DNA of 40,850 nt from Bradyrhizobium manausense (GCF_001440035.1 NZ_LJYG01000088.1:1-40850); one strand, 5' to 3'; shown: positions 8,695 to 18,251, numbered from the stretch's first letter. The notes: a model not told the origin generated them from the letters alone. Made by a program: numbers and translations.

Positions 8695-9363
8695 TTGGCC
8701 ACCCCGGTCTACATCATCTGCTCTGCAAGCCCGCAAGTCGGCAAGACGCTGATTGCTCGGCTCTTGAGCGAGTTCTTGCTACTGAAGAACGGTGCGGTGC
8801 TCTCCTTCGATATCAACTTGAAGGAGCCGTCGTTGCTCGACTACCTCCCCTCCATCACAGAGACGGCGGATGTCACCGATACCTATGGCAAAATGCAGCT
8901 CGTTGATCGACTCATTCTTGACGACGGGGTAGCCAAGGTGATCGACCTTGGCTTCCACGCTTTCGACGAGTTCTTCAAGATGTGCGGCGAGATCGGCTTC
9001 CTCAGCGAAGCGATACGACAAAACGTTGTGCCAATCATTCTATTTGTCGCAGATATTAATCGCGTGTCAGCTCGTGCGCATGAGATGCTGCGGCGGCAGA
9101 TCCCGAAGCAAATCCTAATCACCGTACATAACGAATTCTTTGTCCGCGGCGAACTGTTCGAGGCTATGCACCACGGGCCCGTGGTGCGTTTTGCGGCACT
9201 GCCGGTATTTCTCAATAATTACATCTGCCGGCTAGGTTTGTCCTTCACCGGCTATCTGCGCCACGAGAAGGACACTTCGACGGAACTTCATCAGTGGATT
9301 CGGCGGAATTACACTATCTTCCGCGATATCGAGCTGAGTGTGATCCCCCAATGGTCCTGTTAA
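8695..9363 (+). CDS. Second P-loop ATPase, paralogue with degenerate Walker A
   Basis: A 222-residue protein that aligns by eye with the preceding ATPase: both have P-x-ITE-x2-D-x-T, an FD switch (FDTE there, FDIN here) and VID strands (VIDVRAG there, VIDLGFH here). Its P-loop reads SASPQVGKTL (residues 10-19): GKT is kept, but the ParA/MinD signature lysine is replaced, with S12 at that position. The start is a TTG at 8695 with only a weak GGA upstream, so the true start is uncertain; the frame is open further upstream. It lies 35 bp after its paralogue on the same strand and is probably cotranscribed. One partner may hydrolyse ATP and the other act as a regulatory half of a heterodimer, but this is inference. 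Confidence 0.75.
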   Translation: MATPVYIICSASPQVGKTLIARLLSEFLLLKNGAVLSFDINLKEPSLLDYLPSITETADVTDTYGKMQLVDRLILDDGVAKVIDLGFHAFDEFFKMCGEIGFLSEAIRQNVVPIILFVADINRVSARAHEMLRRQIPKQILITVHNEFFVRGELFEAMHHGPVVRFAALPVFLNNYICRLGLSFTGYLRHEKDTSTELHQWIRRNYTIFRDIELSVIPQWSC

Positions 9364-9523
9364 GTGAGGCCCGACAGGGGAAACAATGCGGTCCATCGTA
9401 GCTTAAGCTGCATTTGCCGAAGGGGCGTAACACACGATCACGGCCCTCAAGAGCGCTGAGAAGCGATGGTTTGGCGAACGGGGATAGCTACTGTAAGCAC
9501 CCAACGACACAGGATGAAGGATA

Positions 9524-11056
9524 GTGAATCTTTCCACGTTGATTGAGCGTAACGCGGCGTTCGCTCCTAACAAACCTGCGATCCAGTTCCAAGGCGACAC
9601 CTTAAGTTACGCCGACTTTAATCAGCGTATCGGCCGGGCGGCACGGACCCTGCAAACTGCATTCGGCGTCAAGAGGGGCGATCGCGTCGCTGTCCTGAGC
9701 CTCAACCGCCCTGATTATCTAGTTCTCCTCTACGCTTGCGCACGGATCGGGGCGATATTGGTGCCGATGAATTGGCGATTGGCGTTGGCTGAGCAGCTTT
9801 TCATCCTTTCGAACGTTGGCGCTAAGGTTCTGGTCCTCGAGCAGGCTTTTGGAGCCGTTCTGCCGATATTGTCGGAGACGCTGCCCGGCATCGCAACCGT
9901 GGGCTTCGGCTTTGCGTCTCCCGGCGCGTGCACGTGGGAGGGCTTGTTGGATCAGACACAGGGGGACAGCTACGAGCCTCGCGCAAACCTGGCCGACCCG
10001 CTTCTGATTGTCTACACATCAGGCACCACTGGCCGGCCGAAGGGGGCAGTGCTCCGCCAAGAGGCGTTATTGTGGAACGGCGTGATGAGCCAACACATGC
10101 ACGCCCTCACATCTGACGATCATGTGCTGACCGTATTGCCGCTTTTCCACGTCGGCGGCCTCAACATTCAGACGACGCCTGCATTGCATATCGGCGCGAC
10201 CGTCACAATCCATTCACGGTTTGCGACTGAGGCTACCCTTTCCGCGCTCGAGCAGGATCGCCCCACTTTGACAGTCCTTGTGCCTGCGACCATTCAGGCC
10301 TTGACCGACCACCTGATGTGGTCCAGGACCGATGTGTCGTCACTGAAGGCGGTTTCCGTTGGCTCCTCGACCGTGCCGCAGCACCTGGTTGATCGCTTGG
10401 TTGCTCGCGTGCCGGTGCTCCACATTTACGGCTCCACGGAGACAAGCCCCATTGCGATCTATACAAGGCTCGGCGGCGACCTTTCGCGGCAAGGGTCGAC
10501 CGGCCTGCCCGGAATATGCTGCGAAGCGGTTGTCATGGATGATGCAGGTAACGAGTTGCCCGCGGGGTCGCCAGGTGAGATCGCAGTGCGCGGGCCTAAC
10601 GTATTGCAGGAGTATTGGGGCAATCATCCCGCCACGCGCGAGGTGATGCATGACGGCTGGTATCGTACTGGCGACATCGCCCGTCGCGATACCGACGGAT
10701 ATTTTTGGGTCGATGACCGTAAGAAAAACCTGATCATTTCCGGTGGAGAAAACATCTATCCGGCAGAGGTCGAGCGCGTACTTTTGGAGCATCCCGATGT
10801 TGCTGAGTGCGCGGTCATCGGCCGGCCGGATCCACAATGGGATGAGGTGCCGGTTGCCTATGTGATCAAGCGGTCAGGAGCCCGCATAGACGGCGAGGCA
10901 CTCGTAACACATGTGCAATCCCATCTTGCACGCTTCAAAGCGCCGCGCGAAATCATTTTTATAGAAGAATTGCCGAAAACGGCCCTGGGTAAGATTCAGC
11001 ATACTGTGCTCAAACAGCTCGATGCTCGCTCAGGCGAGAATGCCCTCAGCGATTGA
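9524..11056 (+). CDS. Acyl-CoA synthetase (AMP-forming)
   Basis: A 510-residue class I adenylate-forming enzyme, which activates a carboxylic acid with ATP to an acyl-adenylate and then an acyl-CoA. Motifs in order: P-loop-like IVYTSGTTGRPKGA (about 160-173), the aromatic/acid motif IYGSTETSP (about 305), the hinge region GWYRTGDIARRD with DDRKKNLIISGGENIYPAEVE, and the C-terminal catalytic lysine in LPKTALGKIQH. Start is the GTG at 9524 preceded by AGGATGAAGGAT. Length is normal for FadD-like fatty or aromatic acid ligases. It is on the same strand as the carboxylase operon 2.5 kb upstream, which could use its product. The substrate cannot be predicted. Confidence 0.9.
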   Translation: MNLSTLIERNAAFAPNKPAIQFQGDTLSYADFNQRIGRAARTLQTAFGVKRGDRVAVLSLNRPDYLVLLYACARIGAILVPMNWRLALAEQLFILSNVGAKVLVLEQAFGAVLPILSETLPGIATVGFGFASPGACTWEGLLDQTQGDSYEPRANLADPLLIVYTSGTTGRPKGAVLRQEALLWNGVMSQHMHALTSDDHVLTVLPLFHVGGLNIQTTPALHIGATVTIHSRFATEATLSALEQDRPTLTVLVPATIQALTDHLMWSRTDVSSLKAVSVGSSTVPQHLVDRLVARVPVLHIYGSTETSPIAIYTRLGGDLSRQGSTGLPGICCEAVVMDDAGNELPAGSPGEIAVRGPNVLQEYWGNHPATREVMHDGWYRTGDIARRDTDGYFWVDDRKKNLIISGGENIYPAEVERVLLEHPDVAECAVIGRPDPQWDEVPVAYVIKRSGARIDGEALVTHVQSHLARFKAPREIIFIEELPKTALGKIQHTVLKQLDARSGENALSD

Positions 11057-11876
11057 CGAACGGCATCTGGGGGTACGCGCAACTCTTCCTGTACCGATAA
11101 CGTTCATGCGCTTCAGCGCCGCGTGCCGCTGCGAATCATCGGCGAATGCACGCTCCAATGAAGAACATCCCTTCCAGCGACCAGACCGGCTGAAGCTGTC
11201 GGCAACACGTCGCTCGTCGATTTTTTTGGGACGAAAGTTGACGCACTTTGCCGTGGATGTCAGGTGCTGCCGATTTTTCGCTTCAGCAACCGCGCGAAGC
11301 CGCCACACTTGCCCCCTATGTTGGCGGGCGAGCTTGCTTGCCGATTTAGAAGGCAGAACTCACATCAGACAGCGGGAGCATCGATGCTTGGTCAGAACGT
11401 CAATCTGTTTCGATATGCCTCTCGAGATACGGCGGGGAATGGAATAGACGCTTCGCATCTTTTTTGGCACCAACGGCTGCGACCGCGATCCATCAGTTCG
11501 TATAACCGATACTTTCACGGATGAGCATTAGCGAACGCTTCACTCCGCTTTCCGCGAGCCTCGCGAACATGCGAGCTGAAGCTAAGACCGACGTGCGATC
11601 CGGCTCTCCCTCACCGTCGTTCGAGCAATCTTTACCCGAATAGCTACCATGACATTTGCAGAATCGGACCTTGTCGCTCAGGGCGCATCCGGGCGAAGGC
11701 CCTGGGACGCAGCAGATCACGACCGCGTATCTCAACCTCGCGCTGGCCTCTGCCTCCCGCGCCAAACGGAAAAGGCATCCCGCTAAGCTATGCAATTCTT
11801 GAGGTTTGCCTCAGCCCTCTCGAAGAACGCCTAGTCGCCCGCCGCAGGCCCGTGTACGTAAACCTGAAAGATCCAC
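11057..11876. other. Gene-free stretch
   Basis: About 820 bp without a supported gene. Short overlapping frames exist on both strands, for example 11264-11524 on the plus strand, but none has family features or a good ribosome-binding site. I see no tRNA, terminator with a T-run, or clear promoter. Confidence 0.5.
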
Positions 11877-12791
11877 GTGATTCAAATTATACCACCAAAG
11901 ACGTCCACCATCCGGCACTGCTTGTCGGCTCGCGAGCGGTCCTTCGGACTCGCCCTACTGTCCTACGCGAGGGACTTGCGGGAATTATATTACTGTTACT
12001 CGAGGCTTCTAGTCGGCATCTCTCTGGGTCGGTGGCAGCGCTGGCTCCTTCTCGAACCTGTTTCCGAGGCCCTGACCTTCACTTTCTGTGGATTGCTTCT
12101 GCTGCTGGCGTTTGCCATCTCGACTACCCGCGCCCTTTGGCAAGAGGATTGCCTGAAGGCTTCCGATGTCACGGTGTGCCTGCTTAACGGACGCGCCGGG
12201 CCGATTGGCCATGGGGTACCGATCCCGCTTAGGGACCTTCCCGACTCGCTGATCAAGGCCACGATCGCAACCGAGGACCGCCAATTTTACAACCATCTCG
12301 ACATCGATTTCCCTGGTACTGTCCACCTGCTACTTGAGGCGGAGAACGGCTCCCACCAGCACAGCTCAACAATCACCGAGCAACTCGCAAGGACACTGCT
12401 TTTGGATGCAGAGCCCAGCATCGGACACAAAATCAAGCAGGTTCTGCTCGCAATCTGGCTAGAATGGAATCTGACCAAAGATGAAATCTTGAGGCTTTAT
12501 CTCAACTGTGTCGATATGGGCGCCGATACCCTCGGTGTCGATGGTGCGGCGCGCTTTTACTTCAATAAGCCTGCCCGCGATGTGACCCTCGCTGAAGCTG
12601 CGATGCTGGTCGGCCTGATCAACGCGCCGACAAGATATGCTCCTCCCATCGACCCGACTACCGCTCATGCTCGCGCCAACATGGTGCTGGACAACTTGAT
12701 CGAAGCCGGATTCATGACTGAAGACCAAGCGATCGGAGCACGGCACAACGCCGCAAAAGTGATCGCACGGCGTAATGGGACATCAAATTAA
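11877..12791 (+). CDS. Stand-alone GT51 peptidoglycan glycosyltransferase
   Basis: A 304-residue monofunctional glycosyltransferase of family GT51, which polymerises lipid II into glycan strands outside the inner membrane. A membrane segment lies near residues 63-83 (LTFTFCGLLLLLAFAI). Catalytic motifs follow in order: ATEDRQFYNH with the catalytic E133, HSSTITEQLART (162-173), LAIWLEWNLTKDEILRLYLN (191-210) and FNKPARDVTLAEAAMLVGLINAPTRYAP. The transpeptidase domain of bifunctional PBP1-type proteins is absent. The usual motif G-x-STITQQ has H162 and E169 substitutions. The start is assigned to the GTG at 11877 without a strong ribosome-binding site, so the N-terminus is uncertain. Its place in a symbiosis region suggests a role in cell-wall remodelling during bacteroid formation, which is inference. 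Confidence 0.8.
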   Translation: MIQIIPPKTSTIRHCLSARERSFGLALLSYARDLRELYYCYSRLLVGISLGRWQRWLLLEPVSEALTFTFCGLLLLLAFAISTTRALWQEDCLKASDVTVCLLNGRAGPIGHGVPIPLRDLPDSLIKATIATEDRQFYNHLDIDFPGTVHLLLEAENGSHQHSSTITEQLARTLLLDAEPSIGHKIKQVLLAIWLEWNLTKDEILRLYLNCVDMGADTLGVDGAARFYFNKPARDVTLAEAAMLVGLINAPTRYAPPIDPTTAHARANMVLDNLIEAGFMTEDQAIGARHNAAKVIARRNGTSN

Positions 12792-13691
12792 AATGATCGC
12801 TCAGAAACACCTTTCTCGCACAATTTCAGATGGGTGCTACTGATGGCGCGACGTTTTCGCAAGCTCCAATTCAGCTTGCGTCGTCGACAAAGAAGCTCAC
12901 CAGAGCTTTCCGATGGACATACTGTGCTACCTCGATTGTCCTGTCAGCTTATCTCTGCGGGGCGCTTGAAATGTTGCAGCGACCCAGTCCCCCATCGCAT
13001 GTAAACACTATCTGACCTGCCACTGAGTTTTCATCCGGTGGCAGTTAGAGTCTCGGGGTTTTTGCAGTGAGACCGAACTTTGGACCACCCGGAACTAGAG
13101 TTTTGCGCCTCTGACCATAGTATTTGAATATTAATAGTCGCCACCTTAGCCAACAATCTAAAGCCTTCCGGTGACACCATCCCGTGGCAGATCTCCGGCC
13201 GGGCTTGGATACTCTCTTTCCCAAAAACGGTCCGTTTCGAGTCGTGATGCGTGGCACACACGACGCCGCTTCGGCTCGTCAACCGTAACTGATTAGAGAT
13301 CCTTAATTTTTCAACGGCACGGATTGAGGTTTTGCGCGGAGTCTTTCTTGAGAGAACAGCGCAGTCCATACAGAGTTACCGCGCCGTCTCGCTAATGGGA
13401 CAACAGCCGCGGCTGTCCCGCGCACAGATAGATTCGATCCGTGATTTGACGCATCAATCTTACTATTGAAGGTACTAAAATATCGAATTTCGCTAAGTAC
13501 AAGCCACTTCAAACACCAATAGTCATCATGGCTTCAACGAGCGCCTGTATAGGCTTGATCAACGCATCGACATGCATTCAGTGGGATGAATGATTGCGAC
13601 TGCTTCGCGACGCGTTCCAGCGCCAGCTACGTCCCACTTCTGGCCAGCAGCGTGCCGTTGCCGAAAGGATATTCTACTGGAGTTTCCGCTC
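12792..13691. other. Gene-free stretch with one inverted repeat
   Basis: About 900 bp without a convincing gene. It holds a perfect 7-bp inverted repeat, CTGCCAC/GTGGCAG (13017-13023 and 13038-13044), with a 14-base loop but no T-run. This could be a weak terminator or a protein-binding site. AT content rises around 13110-13135 and 13430-13500, which is unlike the coding regions. Confidence 0.45.
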
Positions 13692-13970
13692 ATGGATCAC
13701 CCTCCTCCCCAACAGCAGCAAGGATTTGACGCTCTGGTGAGCGTGGCATTTGAGAAGTCATGGCGTTTTGTAGAGAAAGACCCGTTCCTGACCCATAATG
13801 CCGAGGCATTGCTCCGCGCTCGGCTGCGCATCCATCTGGAGCGTTCATTGGAAACGGGCGAAAAAGATGTTCTTCATCTGGCAAACAACGCTATATGGAA
13901 TCTACGCACCGAACTTGGACGGCAGCCGAGTATAGTGCCGCCCTCGCGGGGGCCCGGAAAGCGGTCGTAA
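13692..13970 (+). CDS. Small conserved-looking hypothetical protein
   Basis: A 92-residue protein. The start at 13692 is preferred over an in-frame ATG at 13590 because TGGAG precedes it at suitable distance. The N-terminus is rich in Pro and Gln (DHPPPQQQQG), followed by an amphipathic helical region (AFEKSWRFVEKDPFL, then AEALLRARLRIHLERSLETG and DVLHLANNAIWNLR). The composition is protein-like, and I believe similar short proteins occur in bradyrhizobia, but no function is known to me. It is divergent in position from nothing obvious; nifA ends towards it on the other strand. Confidence 0.55.
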   Translation: MDHPPPQQQQGFDALVSVAFEKSWRFVEKDPFLTHNAEALLRARLRIHLERSLETGEKDVLHLANNAIWNLRTELGRQPSIVPPSRGPGKRS

Positions 13971-14263
13971 GTCCCAACTACCATGGATCGGCGCTCTTGA
14001 AGGTAGGCAATGGTCTTCGTTTGGCTGCAGCCTCCGTTGCACCCGTACGGCCCGCTTCCAGTAGGTAGACATACAAGTCCGTCTGATGTTTGCGCGTCCC
14101 CGGCTAGAATGTTAGCATACAGCCGCCCCCGCGAGCGCGAGGCAGACTGCCTTCTTTCGAAGTCCGATCAAAGGTGATCGTCGCATTCCGCGGCTAGATC
14201 TACGAGCACTGCCGTTGATTGCGCGGGCCGACAAACTCACATCCTAACGAGCTCAGCAGCTAC

Positions 14264-16081
14264 TCACAGGCGCTTAATTTCGATGCCGTATTTCCTCAGC
14301 GCGTAGCCGATTTGGCGCGGCGTTAGTCCGAGTAGGCGCGCCGCCTTTGCCTGCACCCAGCCAGCCTTCTCCATGGCAGCAATGAGGCGCTCGCGATCCG
14401 TCAACTTCGAACCGCTCGAGATGTTACCGGCAACCGGCTCGGCCAGGACAGGCGGAGTCAGAACCGCAACCGACGCGGTGGCGTCGCGGATTGGCCTAGC
14501 TGGCTCGGGCGATAGCACACTGATCAGCGGGGAGCGCGGCTTCGCTTCGTCCAATCCGCTTTTCCATAGTAGGGCGGAAAGACACTGACCATGACAGCAA
14601 GCGAAATCGCTTCTGACAATGAATGGCCCCGGCGCCAGTGTTGCGGTCCGCTGAACGCAATTCTCGAGTTCACGAACATTGCCCGGAAACCCACAATTCA
14701 TCAGCACGTCCACGGCATCCGGATCGAACGTTAGTGTACGACTGTTCTCGCTGTTGAAGTTTTTGAGAAACTCAGTGGCAAGCAGCGGAATGTCGCTGCG
14801 CCTTTCCCGGAGCGGGGGCAGAAGCAATGGAACTACGCTAATACGATAGTAGAGGTCGGCGCGAAACTCGCCTTTTGACACCGCCCCCTCCAGGTCCTTG
14901 TTGGTTGCAGCGATCACTCGGACGTCAACTTTCATGGTGTGACCACTACCGACCCGTTCGAACTCTTGCTCCTGAAGAACCCGCAGCAACTTTGCCTGAA
15001 ACGAGCCTGAGATCTCGCCAATCTCGTCGAGAAACAGCGTTCCCTTGTCGGCAAGCTCGAAGCGTCCTTTGCGTGAATTAAGGGCCCCGGTAAAGGCTCC
15101 TTTTTCATGCCCGAACAATTCGGATTCCAGCACCGTCTCAGGCAGCGCGGCGCAGTTCATTTTGATGAACGGCCGCTTGGCACGCGGGGATAGCTCGTGG
15201 ATTGCCTTGGCAACCAGCTCCTTGCCGGTGCCTGATTCACCTCGCAAAAGAACCGTCACATTCGACTTGGCCACCACCGCGATCTTGTCGAGCAGTGCGC
15301 GTAACGCCGGGCTGGTACCGATAATACCATCGATGTGAACCTTCTTACGCTCTCGCGCAGGCTGCTTAAATTCGAGCAGTTCCTTCTGCCATCGATAGCT
15401 CTCCGCCATGAGGCGTTTGCGATCGCGCGCGACCAACCGATGGAGCTTCACCGCCTGCCCTATCAGGTTCGCGATCATGGTGAGTAGCCGGATATCGGAA
15501 TCGAGTGGGAACATCGAGTCCAGGTCCGGCACACGCTCTATAGATAGGGTGCCAACCACCTTTCCATCGACGCTGATAGGAACCCCAATGAACGACAATC
15601 GCATGTGATCGGATACGCCGAGTACGTTCAAATCAGCTGCGCTAAAGGCCGGATGCTTGGCGATGTCTTCAGCGACGAACGGCATGCCCGTTGTCACGAT
15701 CTCCTCAATCGCCTTTTGCGGCAGGCGCGTACGGTAGCGCTCATCGCTTCCTTCGGTCCAGCCAGCGCCGACTGCAATCTCGGGCACATCATCATCTGCC
15801 ATGAGAGACACGACACCATGTCGCATCTGCAAAGAGGACTGCAGCAAATCGATGACATTTGCCAACGCGACTTCGAGCCGCGACGGGCTGGCGAGCATGT
15901 TCGATATTTCGAACACTCCTCTAAGTGCGATCTCGTTCAATGGCAGGATCACGGGAAGGTTCGATCCGGCTTCCGGGCCTTGCCACTCGCATTCGGAATC
16001 AATCTGCACTCCCACAACGTCGACGCCGCCCTTATTCTCCCTACATGCAGTTAGTTGGCACTTCGAAACATCGTCTTGCAT
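14264..16081 (-). CDS. nifA: Nitrogen fixation activator NifA
   Basis: A 605-residue sigma-54-dependent activator of nif and fix genes. An N-terminal GAF domain spans about residues 60-215. The AAA+ domain (about 252-480) has Walker A GESGTGKE (281-288), the sigma-54-contacting loop GAFTGA (328-333) and Walker B GTLFLDEIGE (347-356). Cysteines C463, C475, C495 and C500 give the spacing C-x11-C-x19-C-x4-C, the oxygen/redox-sensing signature of rhizobial NifA proteins that act without NifL. An extra C496 is present. The C-terminal helix-turn-helix lies at QAKAARLLGLTPRQIGYALRK. It lies downstream of nodZ on the same strand, as in Bradyrhizobium, but the intervening fixR is missing and 1.2 kb of non-coding DNA precedes it. 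Confidence 0.96.
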   Translation of the reverse strand: MQDDVSKCQLTACRENKGGVDVVGVQIDSECEWQGPEAGSNLPVILPLNEIALRGVFEISNMLASPSRLEVALANVIDLLQSSLQMRHGVVSLMADDDVPEIAVGAGWTEGSDERYRTRLPQKAIEEIVTTGMPFVAEDIAKHPAFSAADLNVLGVSDHMRLSFIGVPISVDGKVVGTLSIERVPDLDSMFPLDSDIRLLTMIANLIGQAVKLHRLVARDRKRLMAESYRWQKELLEFKQPARERKKVHIDGIIGTSPALRALLDKIAVVAKSNVTVLLRGESGTGKELVAKAIHELSPRAKRPFIKMNCAALPETVLESELFGHEKGAFTGALNSRKGRFELADKGTLFLDEIGEISGSFQAKLLRVLQEQEFERVGSGHTMKVDVRVIAATNKDLEGAVSKGEFRADLYYRISVVPLLLPPLRERRSDIPLLATEFLKNFNSENSRTLTFDPDAVDVLMNCGFPGNVRELENCVQRTATLAPGPFIVRSDFACCHGQCLSALLWKSGLDEAKPRSPLISVLSPEPARPIRDATASVAVLTPPVLAEPVAGNISSGSKLTDRERLIAAMEKAGWVQAKAARLLGLTPRQIGYALRKYGIEIKRL

Positions 16082-17261
16082 CTCACGCTCGATCTCGCGC
16101 TAATTCTGATGGCGCTAAGATATAACATTTTTTCATGGCACGACGATAAAGAAGGGGCTTTCATTCGCTTCACGTTCCTTCAAACAATTGGGCGGAAACT
16201 CTTCGAACACAACCGACGTCCATTTAGCAACAATGGGCGATATCTTCGGTGTGAGCGAAACCGATCATATCTATTCCACCGTCATGGATCATGATCTAGG
16301 TGACCCCAGTCTTCGCCGAGCACTAGATCCTCTTTTCCAAACGTGCTGCATTCTGCATGAACTTTCGGCAACGTGAAACGGACCCTAACGTCCATTTCCG
16401 ACAATGACGCCGGAGCGCGCTCTCGTACGACATGCCGATAAATGAACGATATCTTTCCTTCTTTTGTCGTTGTCCATTCACTCACGCCTAGGTGAGTGCA
16501 GGATTTGGACCAGTCGGATTACACAAGACGTTGGCACGATGCGAGACAATGTCACGCGCGCAAACGGCTTAGTCCCTTCCGGCCATCAGGCGCGCGGGGT
16601 CCTTCAGACAGCAGCACTTGCCGTGTATTCGTGCCTCTTCGAACTCCCGAAATGCTGCCGGCAGGCATGTGCACCATTGTCTTTTTCGGGCTTGCGCAAC
16701 CGCAAAAGGGGTGCTTTTTTTGTCCGAAACCCTTCAATGCATCCAAAGGCAGGCAATTTGTGAGCTAACCGACGAACATCACGTCCGCGAGCGCGTTCCT
16801 TGAATTGATGGCACCGATCTTTTGGATGCGCAGGACAGTCAAGCGGGCCGGTGTTCATTGCCTTGACCACACCGGCCGGGATTGCCAACCAGACGCAAGC
16901 AGCCGATTAGGTCAGATTTATCGGCTAGGCCGCTGCGCGAGCGACATGCCGTGAAGGCGCGTCGTTCCAGCGGTTGGCGCCTTTTTTTGCTTTCGGTGCG
17001 CTCTAGAGACACACTTGATCTCCAACAGGCCGCTCGTCGACGCGAAGACGTATGTCCGCTCAGCGGCAATCGACATGGCCTTGCGGGACGCGCTTCATCT
17101 ACGGGTCCACGCGGGGTATAATCGGCGGGAATCATTACGAAGCCAGGCAATCTGCTGCGCAGGCACCGTGCCGTTTAAGCCTCGGCAAGAGCGCTCGCCC
17201 CGAGGAAGTAAGAGGACACGCGACGACGCCGTATGATAAGCGAGAGCCAGCGTTATGCGGT
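16082..17261. other. nodZ-nifA intergenic region; no fixR found
   Basis: About 1.2 kb lie between the end of nodZ and the start of nifA. In the Bradyrhizobium order I recall, fixR (a short-chain dehydrogenase) sits here; I searched the minus frames by eye and saw no glycine-rich NAD-binding motif or YxxxK. The short frames present overlap each other on both strands. A strong plus-strand terminator-like hairpin lies inside. An AAGCAC-N5-TTGC sequence on the minus strand (16702-16716) resembles a sigma-54 promoter but lacks one invariant G. How nifA is transcribed here is therefore unclear. Confidence 0.6.
16954..16988 (+). terminator. Rho-independent terminator-like hairpin, plus strand
   Basis: A perfect 7-bp stem AAGGCGC (16954-16960) / GCGCCTT (16977-16983) with a 16-base loop, followed by seven T on the plus strand. 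No plus-strand gene precedes it within a kilobase, so it may end an unannotated small RNA or be a relic. Confidence 0.6.
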
Positions 17262-18251
17262 TTATGAGATCGGGTAGCGTTTAGCCGGCTCTTCAATCAG
17301 GATTAAATGCGCCGGATCATTCAAATCGAACTCAATAATGCGGGGCGCGACAAGTCGAGCATAGCGCGTAAAGGCGCTCGTCGGGGGAAAACGAATTACG
17401 GTGTCGCATCGCCCGAGAAGGTACATCTCGATAAGGGCCGAAGATCCGCCGTCCGCTCCTAACTCGGTACTGTGTAACGGGCCGGCTTGATCCGCTTGAA
17501 AGCGCTTCGAGATCGTAAAGAGGTCGGGGAACTTGGCCGAGATTTGATCACGAACTTTCGGGCTATCCGTGCACAAAAAGACCTTCACTGGCTTTGCATG
17601 GGGCAGCGCTTTAGCTTTTTGGATGGCAGTGCACACCTGCCGCAAGGCAACCTCCGGATCGGCCCAGTAGGGCCTGTGCCCCATGATATCTTCGCCATTG
17701 CCATGTCGAACATGAACGCCGACTACACTGCACCCCTCAAGGTGTTCCTGATATATCGCGTTGATCCGCGCCTGAATTTCAGACCGCAGTTTGATGCTTC
17801 GAAACACTTGTCGCTCGGCGTCCTCATCACAAGCCCACATCAAACACGCATCGCACACCACGGTATTCGCGTCTGTATCGTCCTTCGACTCGAAAAGCTG
17901 CCTCAGCTCGTCGCGCTCCCGGAAGATCTGCTCATCTGGTCGATACACGCAGTCGATCGTTGGCCGATTCCACCACGTTGGAAAGAATGGTCCGGGAAGT
18001 GAGAGATTGTTGACTTGATCATCACAGATCACACGTACGCCGGCGATCTCATCAATTTGTTCGAAGAATACCGGAAACGCATTGGTGAAGGGTTGACCGA
18101 GATAGCAAGAGTCCCGCCAATCGATAACCAGTGTACGGCCTGTCCGTTTGGCGTACTGCCAGGCTGCCGCCAGCGACCACAGGCAATCGCCGAACCCAGT
18201 ACGCCGCCGAGAAACGACGAACCTTTCCTTCCTAACTCCGTCATCAAGCAT
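17262..18251 (-). CDS. nodZ: NodZ, Nod factor alpha-1,6-fucosyltransferase
   Basis: A 329-residue enzyme that transfers fucose from GDP-fucose to O-6 of the reducing-end GlcNAc of the Nod factor. The N-terminus KERFVVSRRRTGFGDCLWSL and the GDP-binding stretch GVHVRHGNGEDIMGHRPYW (about residues 190-208) are characteristic of NodZ; the C-terminal RFPPTSAFTRYARL segment also fits. The start at 18251 is chosen because GACGAGG precedes it; the frame is open further upstream. Length is close to the 320-odd residues usual for NodZ. It is the last nod gene of the block, 254 bp after nolO, and predicts a fucosylated Nod factor. Confidence 0.95.
   Translation of the reverse strand: MLDDGVRKERFVVSRRRTGFGDCLWSLAAAWQYAKRTGRTLVIDWRDSCYLGQPFTNAFPVFFEQIDEIAGVRVICDDQVNNLSLPGPFFPTWWNRPTIDCVYRPDEQIFRERDELRQLFESKDDTDANTVVCDACLMWACDEDAERQVFRSIKLRSEIQARINAIYQEHLEGCSVVGVHVRHGNGEDIMGHRPYWADPEVALRQVCTAIQKAKALPHAKPVKVFLCTDSPKVRDQISAKFPDLFTISKRFQADQAGPLHSTELGADGGSSALIEMYLLGRCDTVIRFPPTSAFTRYARLVAPRIIEFDLNDPAHLILIEEPAKRYPIS

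Noticed and set aside
11264..11524. 86-codon plus-strand open frame
   Set aside because: No recognisable family, no ribosome-binding site, and overlapping frames of similar quality on the other strand.
12948..12975. GTCAGCTTATC, another tts-box-like start
   Set aside because: The remainder does not match and no effector or secretion gene follows.
16702..16716. AAGCAC-N5-TTGC on the minus strand, a sigma-54-like site upstream of nifA
   Set aside because: One of the two invariant G residues of the -24 element is missing and no TGT-N10-ACA site was found nearby; noted in the intergenic entry only.
16082..17261. Possible fixR remnant
   Set aside because: No dehydrogenase motif was found in any frame by eye.
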